Positions 25,455-33,966 of a stretch of DNA of 64,000 bases are shown here, in pieces. Every line of letters starts with the position of its first letter. The first letter of the stretch is position 1. The stretch is taken from positions 36,674 through 100,673 of the forward strand of contig CANSAP010000004.1 in assembly GCA_947644715.1 (NCBI GenBank), in the 5' to 3' direction. Both the position numbers and the translations under genes were made by a program. The DNA comes from an uncultured Bacteroidales bacterium (lineage in GTDB: Bacteria > Bacteroidota > Bacteroidia > Bacteroidales > Muribaculaceae). The notes below the pieces were generated by a model. The model worked only from the letters and a program-made list of their open reading frames with translations, had not been told where the DNA came from and did no database searches.

Positions 25455-28400
25455 TACTTGTTGTTCTTCTGCGATTTACGACGGCGACGCACAAGGATTA
25501 CGAATCCGGCCAGCAGAACAACCACCACAACGGCCACAATGATGCCGTTGATGTGATTAGTGGCAGTCTCCACGGAGTTCATCTCATCCTTCTTCATTAC
25601 CATGCCATCGTCGCCGGCAATGTTCTCGGCGCGTGCGGTGGCAACGGCACTGTTGTATTGCGAGGCGGTCTGCTTGTCGACCTTCTCGGAGATGAAGTCG
25701 CGAAGCTTGGCGTTGTCACAGACGAATCCGGAGCAGGCAGCGCCATATTCGTTGACCATTTCGGTGTGAAGTTCGGCCAGCTTTGAGAGTTGTTCCGGAG
25801 TAGCTTTCCACATACCCTTACGGGCAGTCTCAAGCATTACGGCCGTCATTTCCTGCAATGCGGCGGGGCTGGTCTTTGAGAAGTAATCCTTGGTGCCCAG
25901 ATTATATTTGTCTTCGACATAGGTGGAATAGATGTCATCCCACAGTTCATTGTCGATAGCATCAGGCTTCATCACATTCCAGCCGTAAGTGTTGGTGACA
26001 ACATCTGCAAACGCAGCCGCATCGCCGGCACCACCCTTCATCTTCTCCTTGATATATGTGGGGTTAAGAATGGTTGTGCGGCTTTCCACACCGATTGCTT
26101 CCTTCACCTCCTGCATGCGCGCGTTGCTGCGGTTGCGATAGTCGGAGAGATAGGCATCGGGATCCTTGCCGGTAACGGCACGCACGGAGAGGTTCATGCC
26201 GCCCATGAATTCATAGACGTGGTCAAGGCTGAGTGCACCCCAGGTGTTGCTCTGGCGGGGTTGCACTACGACATCAGTGCGGGTCAGCGCAGCCTCAAAC
26301 GCATGTTCGCGCAGCTGCTCCCAATCCTCTTCCGAACCGTAGGCGGCTCCCATGTTAGCCATATAGGTCTCGGCTATTTCGGAGTCTTTTTCCCAACGGT
26401 CGCCGGCCTCTACCATTCCCTGGATGCCGCTGCCATAGTTGCCGTTGACACCACCGAACACACGTGAGGTGGATGCCTCGCGAGCCTCTTTCGGCGACAT
26501 GCCTTTCTCCACAAGGTAGCGTTCTGATTCAACCACACCTTCAGAAACGTAGTTGGGGAACTCCTTGTCTTTGGCCTCGGCAGCCATCTTGACTGCACGG
26601 GAGATGAGGAACAGGCGGGAAGCGGCCAGGTCGCGGAGCTGACCGGAGGTTTGAACCACCACATCAATGCGGGGGCGTCCCAGCTCCTTGGAAGGAATCA
26701 GACGCAAATCAGTAACGCGGCCGAAGGGGTCACGCACCGGCTCGACACCAAGCATGTAGAGCACCTGTGCTATCGTGGCACCATCAGTCTCGATGAACTC
26801 ACTGCTCCAAAGCGTGTAGCTCACCTTGCGGGGGATTGAGTCACCATGCTGCTTGCGGTACATTTCAATTGTCTTCTGAGCCAAATCCTTACCCTTCTCC
26901 CAGGCTGCCGCTGAGGGGGTTGACTCAGCATCGACTGCAAACATGTTGCGACCGGTGGGAAGAATGTTGGGGTTCAGCACCGGGTCACCACCTGAGGTCG
27001 GAGTTATATATCCGCCGCTCAAGCCGTTGAGCACTGACAGCATCTCGGCCTCCGGACTGGATGCAAGCGCGTCGCGATAAGTGATGACGTTGCTGAGAGA
27101 GCGCTCCAGCTCACCAACAGCAGTGGCAAACTCCATCTCCTCCTTGGAGACTTCCGGAGCACCCATGCCGGGCATTCCGCCGGGATGACCACCTTTGCCA
27201 CCCTTGCCACCTTTGGCACCGGGGGTTACGGATTTCTTCTTCATAGCTTCCTCCATCTTCTTGAGGGCAGCCGGGTCAGCTCCCATCTTCTTAGCCATGG
27301 CCAGGGCTTTCTCCGGCGACATGCCGGGAATCATGCCGTGAGCCTTTTTAGGTTCCTTTCGGTCAGCTATTTTAGAGGTTGCCTGAGGTGCGGAGGGCAT
27401 AGAAGAGCCCATGACCATCATCTTCGAGAAGAGGTCTTTGGAGTCCTCAACGGCAGCGAGGGTCTCGCGAGCCTTGTCGAGCTGCTGCTGAGTGATGCCT
27501 GCCAATGAGCAAATCATAGCATCATCGGCAGCAGTGCCGCGGTTAAGGAGAGTGGTCACAATCTGAGTGGCCTGCTCACGGAAGGGGGTAACCTTGGCAC
27601 CCTTCTTCAGTTTTTGCAGGCTGAAGGCCAAGGGATCAACTGTCATTGCCATAACCGTGGTGCGGATATGGTCGGGAGTATAGGGGGTGCCCATTACATA
27701 GAGCGCACCTGTGATACGCTCGTTGGCCAACTCCTCTGAGAAGTTTTCGATGCGGAGAATATCGTCAGCTGAATACTGATTGGTCATAATGCTGTCGAGT
27801 CTCAGCTCACGATGAATGCCGAGCTGCACAGTGAATTTCTTCACGCGGGCAGCGGCAGCAGCCACAGCCTTCTGATCCGGCTTATCGGCCGCAGCAAGTT
27901 TGTTATAGTCAGCGATGGCATCGGAGAGGTCTTTATAAATGCCGCGCACATTGCTCTCCATGAAGGGGGGAGTCAGATAGTTGATAATGCCGGCATAGGA
28001 ACGGCGCTTGGCAATCATGGCCTCGCCCACATTGGAGGTAGAATAGATATAGAAGTGAGGCAGCGTGCCCACGAGACGGTCGCTCCAGTCGTTGCTGCCG
28101 AGAGCCACCTGCTTGCGGGGGGTGAATTCCAACGAACCGTGAGCGCCGAAATGAATCAGAGCATCAGCGCCGAAGCCATAGCGCGCCCAGAGATAGGCTG
28201 CGGTGTAATTGTGCGGAGGAGCGGCGTCAGTGCCATGCACGATTTTGAAGTCATCGTCGCCAAGGCCGGCGGCAGTCTGGGGAATAAGCACTACGTTGCC
28301 GAAGGAGAGACGGGCCAAAGCAAGGTTGCCGTCGGCATCATGCAAGCCATGTCCGGGGAAAGCCCCGTCGACAGAGTCAACCGCTGCACGCATCTCCTTG

Positions 28401-29749
28401 GAGAATGCCTTGGCGGTCCAACTGTCGTAGTCGCCTTTCTTGATAATCTCGGGATGAGCAGTCTTGACGAAATCAGCCTGCGCACCCTTGGCATATTCGT
28501 TGAACACTTTGCCCTGCTGCATGATGAGCTTCTCCAGCTCTTCGGCAGAGGCGGGCAGCCCATCAACCTTGTATCCCTCCTGCTTCATGCGTGAAAGCAG
28601 ATTAAAGAGCGAGGGAGCCACTTCCATGCCTTCAGCTACGAGAGCCGTCTGACCCGGGCCTTTGAAATAGAAGATAGCCACCTTCTTGTCAGCATTCTGC
28701 TTGGTGCGCAGACTCAGATAATTGTCAACGGTCTCAACAAACTCAGTGAGGCGTTCCGGGATTGCTTCCACGTAGGGAAGACCGTCGTCGCCGGTGAAGT
28801 GCGCAAAGAGAGCATACGGACGCACGGCGCCGTCAATCTCGGGAGTCACGATACTCTGCGAGAGGAAGCCGCCGCTCATTCCCTGCTTGTCATCCATCCA
28901 TTCCTGATAGTCGCGGTTGACATTGAGCGGGGAGAAGAGGGGGATATTGTTGGTTTCAAGATAGTTAACTACCATGTCGCCCATACGGCCGTGAGCCATA
29001 TTAATCATAGCCGATGCCTGAATTGAGTCGGCGTGACCCTTGGCAATGAGCATCTGAATATTGGCGACGGGATAAACCATCTTCCCTTTTCGCTCAAAAG
29101 AGGCGACCAGGCTGTCGGGGACACCCATCTGTCCGGTGAGAATGATGCGCTGTGCATCCTCTTTCCACTTGCCGCTTTTCTTGAGGAAAGCCTCATACTC
29201 GGCAATGGTGTTGAAGTGTTTTTCGTCGCCATCGCCGGCCGGGTAGTAGAGCAGTGAGGATTCAAAGACCTCGGGGTCGCCGGGCATGGGAGCAAAGAGC
29301 TTTTTGCCGTCGATGAAGCGACGCACGTAAGCCAGCAGGTTGCGGTAGTTGTTACGACCGCCGGCCAGGTATTGCTTCATGTATTCCATGTCGACGGAAT
29401 CGACCGAAACAATGTAGTTCTGCGGGTTAGTGGCGGCTGTAGTGAGCACAGGGGTACCGCTCTCGGCAGCATCAATGAGCGCTTGTCGCTGCTCATCTGT
29501 TACGCGCAGGCCCATACCGTTAAGAAAGACCATGTCATAGTCGCCGGCCTTGTCGAGTTCCTCCACGGGGAGTTCGCAAATTTTAATCGAGGAATTGTCG
29601 TTAGCCTTGGAGATTTGTCCGAGCTGGATTGCCTGATAGTTGACGAAGGCAATGCGGGTTCGGGAGGCATATCTATTCCACGCCACAAAGGCCGCGGCTA
29701 TCACCGCGACCCCTATGATGGACAGGAGAATTATTTTTTTACGTGTCAT
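25454..29749 (-). CDS. hmuS: CobN-like heme-processing chelatase, HmuS-type
   Basis: A 1431-aa member of the CobN / magnesium-chelatase H family. It starts with a signal anchor (ILLSIIGVAVIAAAFVAW) and ends with a transmembrane helix and basic tail (IIVAVVVVVLLAGFVILVRRRRK), so the bulk lies in the periplasm, unlike CobN of B12 synthesis. Family blocks include WARYGFGADALIHFGAHGSLEFTPRK and SNTWGALSLDHVYEFMGGMN. A Gly/Lys/Met-rich linker (GAKGGKGGKGGHPGGMPGMG) sits near residue 860. No cobalamin genes are nearby; the context is a heme receptor. In Bacteroides, HmuS has been reported to remove iron from heme, and that role is proposed here. Confidence 0.88.
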   Translation of the reverse strand: MTRKKIILLSIIGVAVIAAAFVAWNRYASRTRIAFVNYQAIQLGQISKANDNSSIKICELPVEELDKAGDYDMVFLNGMGLRVTDEQRQALIDAAESGTPVLTTAATNPQNYIVSVDSVDMEYMKQYLAGGRNNYRNLLAYVRRFIDGKKLFAPMPGDPEVFESSLLYYPAGDGDEKHFNTIAEYEAFLKKSGKWKEDAQRIILTGQMGVPDSLVASFERKGKMVYPVANIQMLIAKGHADSIQASAMINMAHGRMGDMVVNYLETNNIPLFSPLNVNRDYQEWMDDKQGMSGGFLSQSIVTPEIDGAVRPYALFAHFTGDDGLPYVEAIPERLTEFVETVDNYLSLRTKQNADKKVAIFYFKGPGQTALVAEGMEVAPSLFNLLSRMKQEGYKVDGLPASAEELEKLIMQQGKVFNEYAKGAQADFVKTAHPEIIKKGDYDSWTAKAFSKEMRAAVDSVDGAFPGHGLHDADGNLALARLSFGNVVLIPQTAAGLGDDDFKIVHGTDAAPPHNYTAAYLWARYGFGADALIHFGAHGSLEFTPRKQVALGSNDWSDRLVGTLPHFYIYSTSNVGEAMIAKRRSYAGIINYLTPPFMESNVRGIYKDLSDAIADYNKLAAADKPDQKAVAAAAARVKKFTVQLGIHRELRLDSIMTNQYSADDILRIENFSEELANERITGALYVMGTPYTPDHIRTTVMAMTVDPLAFSLQKLKKGAKVTPFREQATQIVTTLLNRGTAADDAMICSLAGITQQQLDKARETLAAVEDSKDLFSKMMVMGSSMPSAPQATSKIADRKEPKKAHGMIPGMSPEKALAMAKKMGADPAALKKMEEAMKKKSVTPGAKGGKGGKGGHPGGMPGMGAPEVSKEEMEFATAVGELERSLSNVITYRDALASSPEAEMLSVLNGLSGGYITPTSGGDPVLNPNILPTGRNMFAVDAESTPSAAAWEKGKDLAQKTIEMYRKQHGDSIPRKVSYTLWSSEFIETDGATIAQVLYMLGVEPVRDPFGRVTDLRLIPSKELGRPRIDVVVQTSGQLRDLAASRLFLISRAVKMAAEAKDKEFPNYVSEGVVESERYLVEKGMSPKEAREASTSRVFGGVNGNYGSGIQGMVEAGDRWEKDSEIAETYMANMGAAYGSEEDWEQLREHAFEAALTRTDVVVQPRQSNTWGALSLDHVYEFMGGMNLSVRAVTGKDPDAYLSDYRNRSNARMQEVKEAIGVESRTTILNPTYIKEKMKGGAGDAAAFADVVTNTYGWNVMKPDAIDNELWDDIYSTYVEDKYNLGTKDYFSKTSPAALQEMTAVMLETARKGMWKATPEQLSKLAELHTEMVNEYGAACSGFVCDNAKLRDFISEKVDKQTASQYNSAVATARAENIAGDDGMVMKKDEMNSVETATNHINGIIVAVVVVVLLAGFVILVRRRRKSQKNNK

Positions 29750-29788
29750 CTGTAATATTTCGATGCCAATTCTTTTATTGTCAAATTG

Positions 29789-31711
29789 TTAGAAAATTGA
29801 GTCTATGTCAATGGAGACACCCACCTGGAATGTGGTGCCGGTCGTAGTGGCTGAGTTCCAATAGTAAACTTTCGGACGATAGTTCAGCAGGTTGTCAACC
29901 ACGAAGTTCACACTGATGCCTTTCCATACCTCCTGTTGGAGAGTGAATTTCCAAAGGGAGTAAGCACCATCGGTCTCAAGATTGGAGTCGGGCTTGCCGA
30001 GGTAACGACCGGAGATGGATGCATAAAGCTTGTAGTACTTATTAAACCGGTGGTCGTAGTCCAGACGCCAGGTGGCTGAGTGCGGACGGGGCTGCGAGAA
30101 TTGCGAATCAACCGTGCGGCCACCCATGTGCAGGAAATTATAGTGCACGCTTGCTCCGAGGCCCATAGCCAAACGATAACGGAAGGTTGCATCAAGACCG
30201 CAGACCTTCACTCCATCTTCGTTGCAATAGATGGCACCCTCTTCGCGATCGGCATCACCGGGGAAGTCGGTGGTGGTGATTCGACGGTCATAGTAGTTAT
30301 AGTAGCCCATGAGGGTAACATTGTAAGCACCCTGGAAGATTCCGGAATTCACACGACCGTTCTGCTCGAAAGCAACATTGAAGTTGTGGCTGCGTTCGGG
30401 CTTGAGGTCAGGGTTACCGTAAATCATCTGAATGCCGGCCATGTCGAAGCTCATGTACATCTCTTTGAGCGTGGGGGCACGGAAACCGCCGGCGTAAGAT
30501 GCGCGGATTGAGAAGGTGTCAATCTTGAACATTGTGGCCAGGCGGGAGGTTATGGCGCCGCAGGATGCAGCGGAAAAATAGTCGCCGCGCACGCTTGCAA
30601 CTACGTTGAACCAGTGCACCGGATTGTAGTCAAACTGAGCAAATCCATCGAAAGAGTTCTGCTCATGTGTGTCGCCGGTCTTGAACTGATAGGTCAGCAG
30701 GTAGTCGTTCATGTAGTCAGCACCTACAACCAAAGAGTTGTTGCCGAAGACATGAGTGTAAAGAGCATGCAGGATGTTCTGACGGTTGGAGTAGTCATGG
30801 TCATGCGTGCGTGCGCCACCCACGAAGCGGGCCTTGTCATATTGGTCGTAGCTGTAAGAGGCTTCGAGGGTTTGCGCGTCAGAGAGGTTGAATACGCCTC
30901 GCAGTCCGGCTGAGTAGTCGTTGTAGCGATCCACGTAGTTGGAGCGGTCGCTGTGACGCTGGAAGAAGTTGCCGCGGGCAATCAGTCGCACTCTGTCATT
31001 GGGGCGGAACTGAAGTCGCTCCTTGACATTAAGAGAGTTGCCACCCCACACCTGCTGGAAGCTTGACTGAGTATCGAAAGCATCGGTCAGCTCAATTTTG
31101 TCGGAGGTTACGTACTGGAAATCTGTGGTGGAGTTCCACTTGCCGAGATTAAATCCGAAGTTGGCACCTGCACGCCATTCATTGCCGGCGCTGTTGAAGC
31201 GGGAGTTTACATTGGCGTGCCAGGGCTGAGTGCTTTCGCGGGAGATGATGTTGACCACGCCACCCACGGCGTTGGCGCCGTAGAGGGCTGAGGAGGCACC
31301 TTTGACTACCTCTACGCGTGATGCGTTGCCGAGGCTCAATCGGTTGTAGTCCACATTGTCCATAGTCTCGCCGGCGAGGCGTTCGCCGTCCACAAGGAAG
31401 AGCACTGCGCTGCCACCGAATCCACTCATGTTTAGGGCGGTTTCCTGGCTCATGGCATAGCCGAATTCGAGGCCGGGAAGTTCTTCGGTGAGCAAATCCT
31501 GGATATTGGTGGCATCAGCATGTTTGATGTCGTCGCCCGTGATGAGCTGGGTCACTACGGGCACATCCTTGAGTGCACGGGGGGTGCGGGTGGCTGTAAT
31601 AACCACCTCGTCGAGACGGTTGATGGAGTCAGTCTCAGCTGCAGCGGCACCATCGGATGCAGTGGCGAGAGGCTGACTGATCATGAGAAGTATGGGCAAT
31701 AATGCGCTCAT
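29789..31711 (-). CDS. hmuR: TonB-dependent heme receptor, HmuR-like
   Basis: A 640-aa outer-membrane receptor. After the signal peptide comes a TonB-box-like segment (LDEVVITATRT) and the plug domain (IQDLLTEELPGLE ... ANAVGGVVNIIS), then a 22-strand-type barrel. GGFRAPTLKEMYM followed by YGNPDLKPE is the FRAP/NPDL signature of heme receptors. The track start at 31762 precedes the signal sequence; M18 (31711) starts it directly. It lies 39 nt upstream of hmuS and downstream of the calycin-like lipoprotein. It takes up heme or related porphyrins with TonB energy; the exact ligand is inferred. Confidence 0.88.
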   Translation of the reverse strand: MSALLPILLMISQPLATASDGAAAAETDSINRLDEVVITATRTPRALKDVPVVTQLITGDDIKHADATNIQDLLTEELPGLEFGYAMSQETALNMSGFGGSAVLFLVDGERLAGETMDNVDYNRLSLGNASRVEVVKGASSALYGANAVGGVVNIISRESTQPWHANVNSRFNSAGNEWRAGANFGFNLGKWNSTTDFQYVTSDKIELTDAFDTQSSFQQVWGGNSLNVKERLQFRPNDRVRLIARGNFFQRHSDRSNYVDRYNDYSAGLRGVFNLSDAQTLEASYSYDQYDKARFVGGARTHDHDYSNRQNILHALYTHVFGNNSLVVGADYMNDYLLTYQFKTGDTHEQNSFDGFAQFDYNPVHWFNVVASVRGDYFSAASCGAITSRLATMFKIDTFSIRASYAGGFRAPTLKEMYMSFDMAGIQMIYGNPDLKPERSHNFNVAFEQNGRVNSGIFQGAYNVTLMGYYNYYDRRITTTDFPGDADREEGAIYCNEDGVKVCGLDATFRYRLAMGLGASVHYNFLHMGGRTVDSQFSQPRPHSATWRLDYDHRFNKYYKLYASISGRYLGKPDSNLETDGAYSLWKFTLQQEVWKGISVNFVVDNLLNYRPKVYYWNSATTTGTTFQVGVSIDIDSIF

Positions 31712-31783
31712 TCTTTTCTGTTTGGTTATTATTATAAAAGTCCGGCATGAATCAGAGTCCATGCCGAACTTTATCGGTTGATT

Positions 31784-32257
31784 TTACTTTGCAGCGGTGA
31801 AGGAGCAGATCATGGGCATGGGCATTGCGCCATACTGCATGTTGTAGTTGATGGTGATTTTGCCTTCGGCATAGCTACCCTGAAGAATCACTGAGTATTT
31901 CTTGCCGGCGTCGGTAGTGCCCTCGTAAGTAGTGGGAGCGAGAGTGTAGTTGCCGTCAGTTCCGGACACTTTCACGCCGGGCACAACTACTGAAGGCATC
32001 TGCATCGGGGGGTTACCGAAGCTGGGAGTGGTGATTTCTACAGTGGAGTCATCGGTTGCTTTAACCACGAAAGTCATGTCTTCAAAGATGTCCTCTGAGC
32101 CCATAACGGTGCAGCTCATGTCGCCGTGATATGTGCCGGCAACGCTCTTTGCTGCGGGTGCTGCGGGTTCATCATTGTCGTCGCTGCAGGAGGTGGTAGT
32201 AAAGAGGAGACAGAGGGAGGCGAACATCGCCATTGCGATTGAAGTAATCTTGTTCAT
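31784..32257 (-). CDS. Calycin-like lipoprotein of the heme operon
   Basis: A 157-aa lipoprotein with lipobox TTSC at residues 21-24, followed by an acidic linker. The mature domain has a repeated beta pattern starting SVAGTYHGDMSCTVMG, like the calycin-like (lipocalin-fold) lipoproteins of Bacteroidales. It is rich in methionine in likely loops (NPPMQMPS; MQYGAMPMPMICSF). It sits where hmuY, the hemophore gene, stands in other hmu loci, but it is shorter and does not look like HmuY. A heme-binding role is inference from position and Met content. Confidence 0.7.
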   Translation of the reverse strand: MNKITSIAMAMFASLCLLFTTTSCSDDNDEPAAPAAKSVAGTYHGDMSCTVMGSEDIFEDMTFVVKATDDSTVEITTPSFGNPPMQMPSVVVPGVKVSGTDGNYTLAPTTYEGTTDAGKKYSVILQGSYAEGKITINYNMQYGAMPMPMICSFTAAK

Positions 32258-32263
32258 AACTTT

Positions 32264-33820
32264 TTAGTGTGTTTTATTGTTTGTAATTTTATTTTGTTCG
32301 GATTGAAGTTTTTGCAGACGATGCTTCAGGTGCCTGCGGCGGATGATATACCCTGAAATGAGTATCAGCATCAAGAGGAGGCCGGAGAGGAACACGTAGA
32401 GTTCGGAGAAGGGGCCGAGTATAGGCGAGAAGCAGCGGCCTACGTGGAGTTCCAAAGCGAAATTCCAAAGCGACATGGGCTGCGTCGTGAGCAATTCAGG
32501 AGTCGCAGGAAGCGAAGGTGCCCCTTTTGCATAGTCGAACACTACGGGCTTACTGCCTTTCAAATCAGCGCTGTAGCCGCTGACCAGCGTTGAGGAGACC
32601 GCCCCTCGACTACTGTGGTCCACTGGCCGGCCGGTGAAGTAATCTGTCACTGCACCTGTGGCCGGATTCCAACGCGTCATTCCGCTGAATGAGCCTATTA
32701 TCCATTCGCCGGTGCCGGAGGGTTCAAACACGTTGATGCCCATCGGAGAGATTACGGGTGCTTTATCTTTAGCTATCAGTTGGGGCGCTGCAGCGAAGTC
32801 AGCGTCAGCACGCAGAAAACCTTCGGAGGTGGAAATCAACCAGGTTGAGTCAGCTGCGTTATAGCGCAAGCCGCGCAGCTTGTCGTGCCACACATTGTCG
32901 GAAGCCATGGAGGAACCGGGCACGGGAGAAGTCTTCAGCAGCACAAACGGAATCATCAGCGGCGGACGCAGGCATGTGCCGGTGAAGGCTATAAGGAAAG
33001 TTAGAATCAAGCTCCAATATCCCACACGAATGTGCCAGTGATGATTCCATTTCAGAGCCGGAATCTTGTGTTTGTCAACCTTTTCTTTCTTTCGGCGGAT
33101 GCTGTAAGGAAGGAGAAACACTATTATGCCGGTCACGCATAAGAAGATGATTATCAGAGCAATTACATCAACCACAATGCGACCTACAATGCCGAACAGT
33201 TCTCCACTGTGAAGCTGCCAGATTGTCTTAAACAGGGTTACTTTGGGTTGGTAATCGATAGGCGCAGGCAGCTCTTTGCGCTCGAAGGCTGAGCTATTAT
33301 TGCTCAAGCGATAGAGAGCTGATCGGGTCAGGACTACCGGCGACGCGCCATCGGCAGAAAGCGTAACATCGGTGAGTCTTTCTTTATTATCGGGCAAAGA
33401 GACCTCAGCCCAACGCTGACCATCCAGCTGATAGAGTCCGAATTGAGCGGCACACCATGTGCGACCACTCGAATCACGCACTATATTGCGAACGCTACGG
33501 GCGTCAACACCTTCGGGGAAGCCGGCGTTGAAGTCGGAGAATCGGGTAAAGGTGCTGTCAGTAAGCCATACCCCGACGGAGCCATAGGCAAGCAGTGAGT
33601 CACCACCAAGAGGGAGAGTGCCCTTGACAACGCCTTGATTATAAGAGGATATGCGATAGGAGGAGGGAAGCAGACTGCGACTCACGCCGCATGAGCTGAA
33701 GAGCTCGCGGTGGTTGAGAATAATGCCTGAGACACAAAACAACAGCGCCAGAATCAGGACAACGAGGCCGATCCTGTTATGAATGAATTTCCAAGTGCTT
33801 TTGCGCCGGTTTTTGGTCAT
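32264..33820 (-). CDS. PepSY-associated transmembrane protein
   Basis: A 518-aa protein with four helices. It begins RKSTWKFIHNRIGLVVLILALLFCVSGIILNH, the PepSY_TM signature with its conserved His (IHNRIG), followed by a beta-rich periplasmic region. The second half has IPALKWNHHWHIRVGYWSLILTFLIAFTGT, another His-rich helix pair, and ends with a helix and a basic tail. Such proteins are often diheme-type membrane reductases linked to iron uptake. The start at 33820 (M35 of the track ORF) is chosen because the -7 box at 33848-33855 lies upstream of it. It is the first gene of the heme operon, 6 nt before the lipoprotein. Confidence 0.8.
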   Translation of the reverse strand: MTKNRRKSTWKFIHNRIGLVVLILALLFCVSGIILNHRELFSSCGVSRSLLPSSYRISSYNQGVVKGTLPLGGDSLLAYGSVGVWLTDSTFTRFSDFNAGFPEGVDARSVRNIVRDSSGRTWCAAQFGLYQLDGQRWAEVSLPDNKERLTDVTLSADGASPVVLTRSALYRLSNNSSAFERKELPAPIDYQPKVTLFKTIWQLHSGELFGIVGRIVVDVIALIIIFLCVTGIIVFLLPYSIRRKKEKVDKHKIPALKWNHHWHIRVGYWSLILTFLIAFTGTCLRPPLMIPFVLLKTSPVPGSSMASDNVWHDKLRGLRYNAADSTWLISTSEGFLRADADFAAAPQLIAKDKAPVISPMGINVFEPSGTGEWIIGSFSGMTRWNPATGAVTDYFTGRPVDHSSRGAVSSTLVSGYSADLKGSKPVVFDYAKGAPSLPATPELLTTQPMSLWNFALELHVGRCFSPILGPFSELYVFLSGLLLMLILISGYIIRRRHLKHRLQKLQSEQNKITNNKTH

Positions 33821-33847
33821 GATAAATGTTGAATCTGAATTCCGGTG

Positions 33848-33879
33848 CAAAATTACTGCCATTCTCAGAGCCTTACAAT
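33848..33879 (-). promoter_or_regulatory. Promoter of the heme-acquisition operon
   Basis: On the minus strand TATTG, 20 nt, TAATTTTG; the -7 box matches TAnnTTTG exactly and the -33 box is partial. It leaves a leader of about 22 nt to the ATG at 33820. The seven genes down to 23813 have gaps of at most 72 nt, so one transcript is likely. Confidence 0.6.
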
Positions 33880-33918
33880 ACTCAAATTTTGGGTAATTGC
33901 AGGCACCCGATGCCTTCG

Positions 33919-33940
33919 CCATACCTCATTATAGGTATGG
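33919..33940. promoter_or_regulatory. Inverted repeat upstream of the heme promoter, possible operator
   Basis: CCATACCT-cattat-AGGTATGG, a perfect 8-bp inverted repeat with a 6-nt spacer, about 40 nt upstream of the -33 box. It has no T-run, so it is not a good terminator for the gene ending at 33967. Operator is a guess. Confidence 0.35.
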
Positions 33941-33966
33941 TTGGCATACATCTAAAGCTGTATGAG

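Noticed and set aside
25454-29749. CobN of cobalamin synthesis
   Set aside because: The protein is membrane-anchored at both ends and sits with a heme receptor; no cobalamin genes are near, so the HmuS role fits better.
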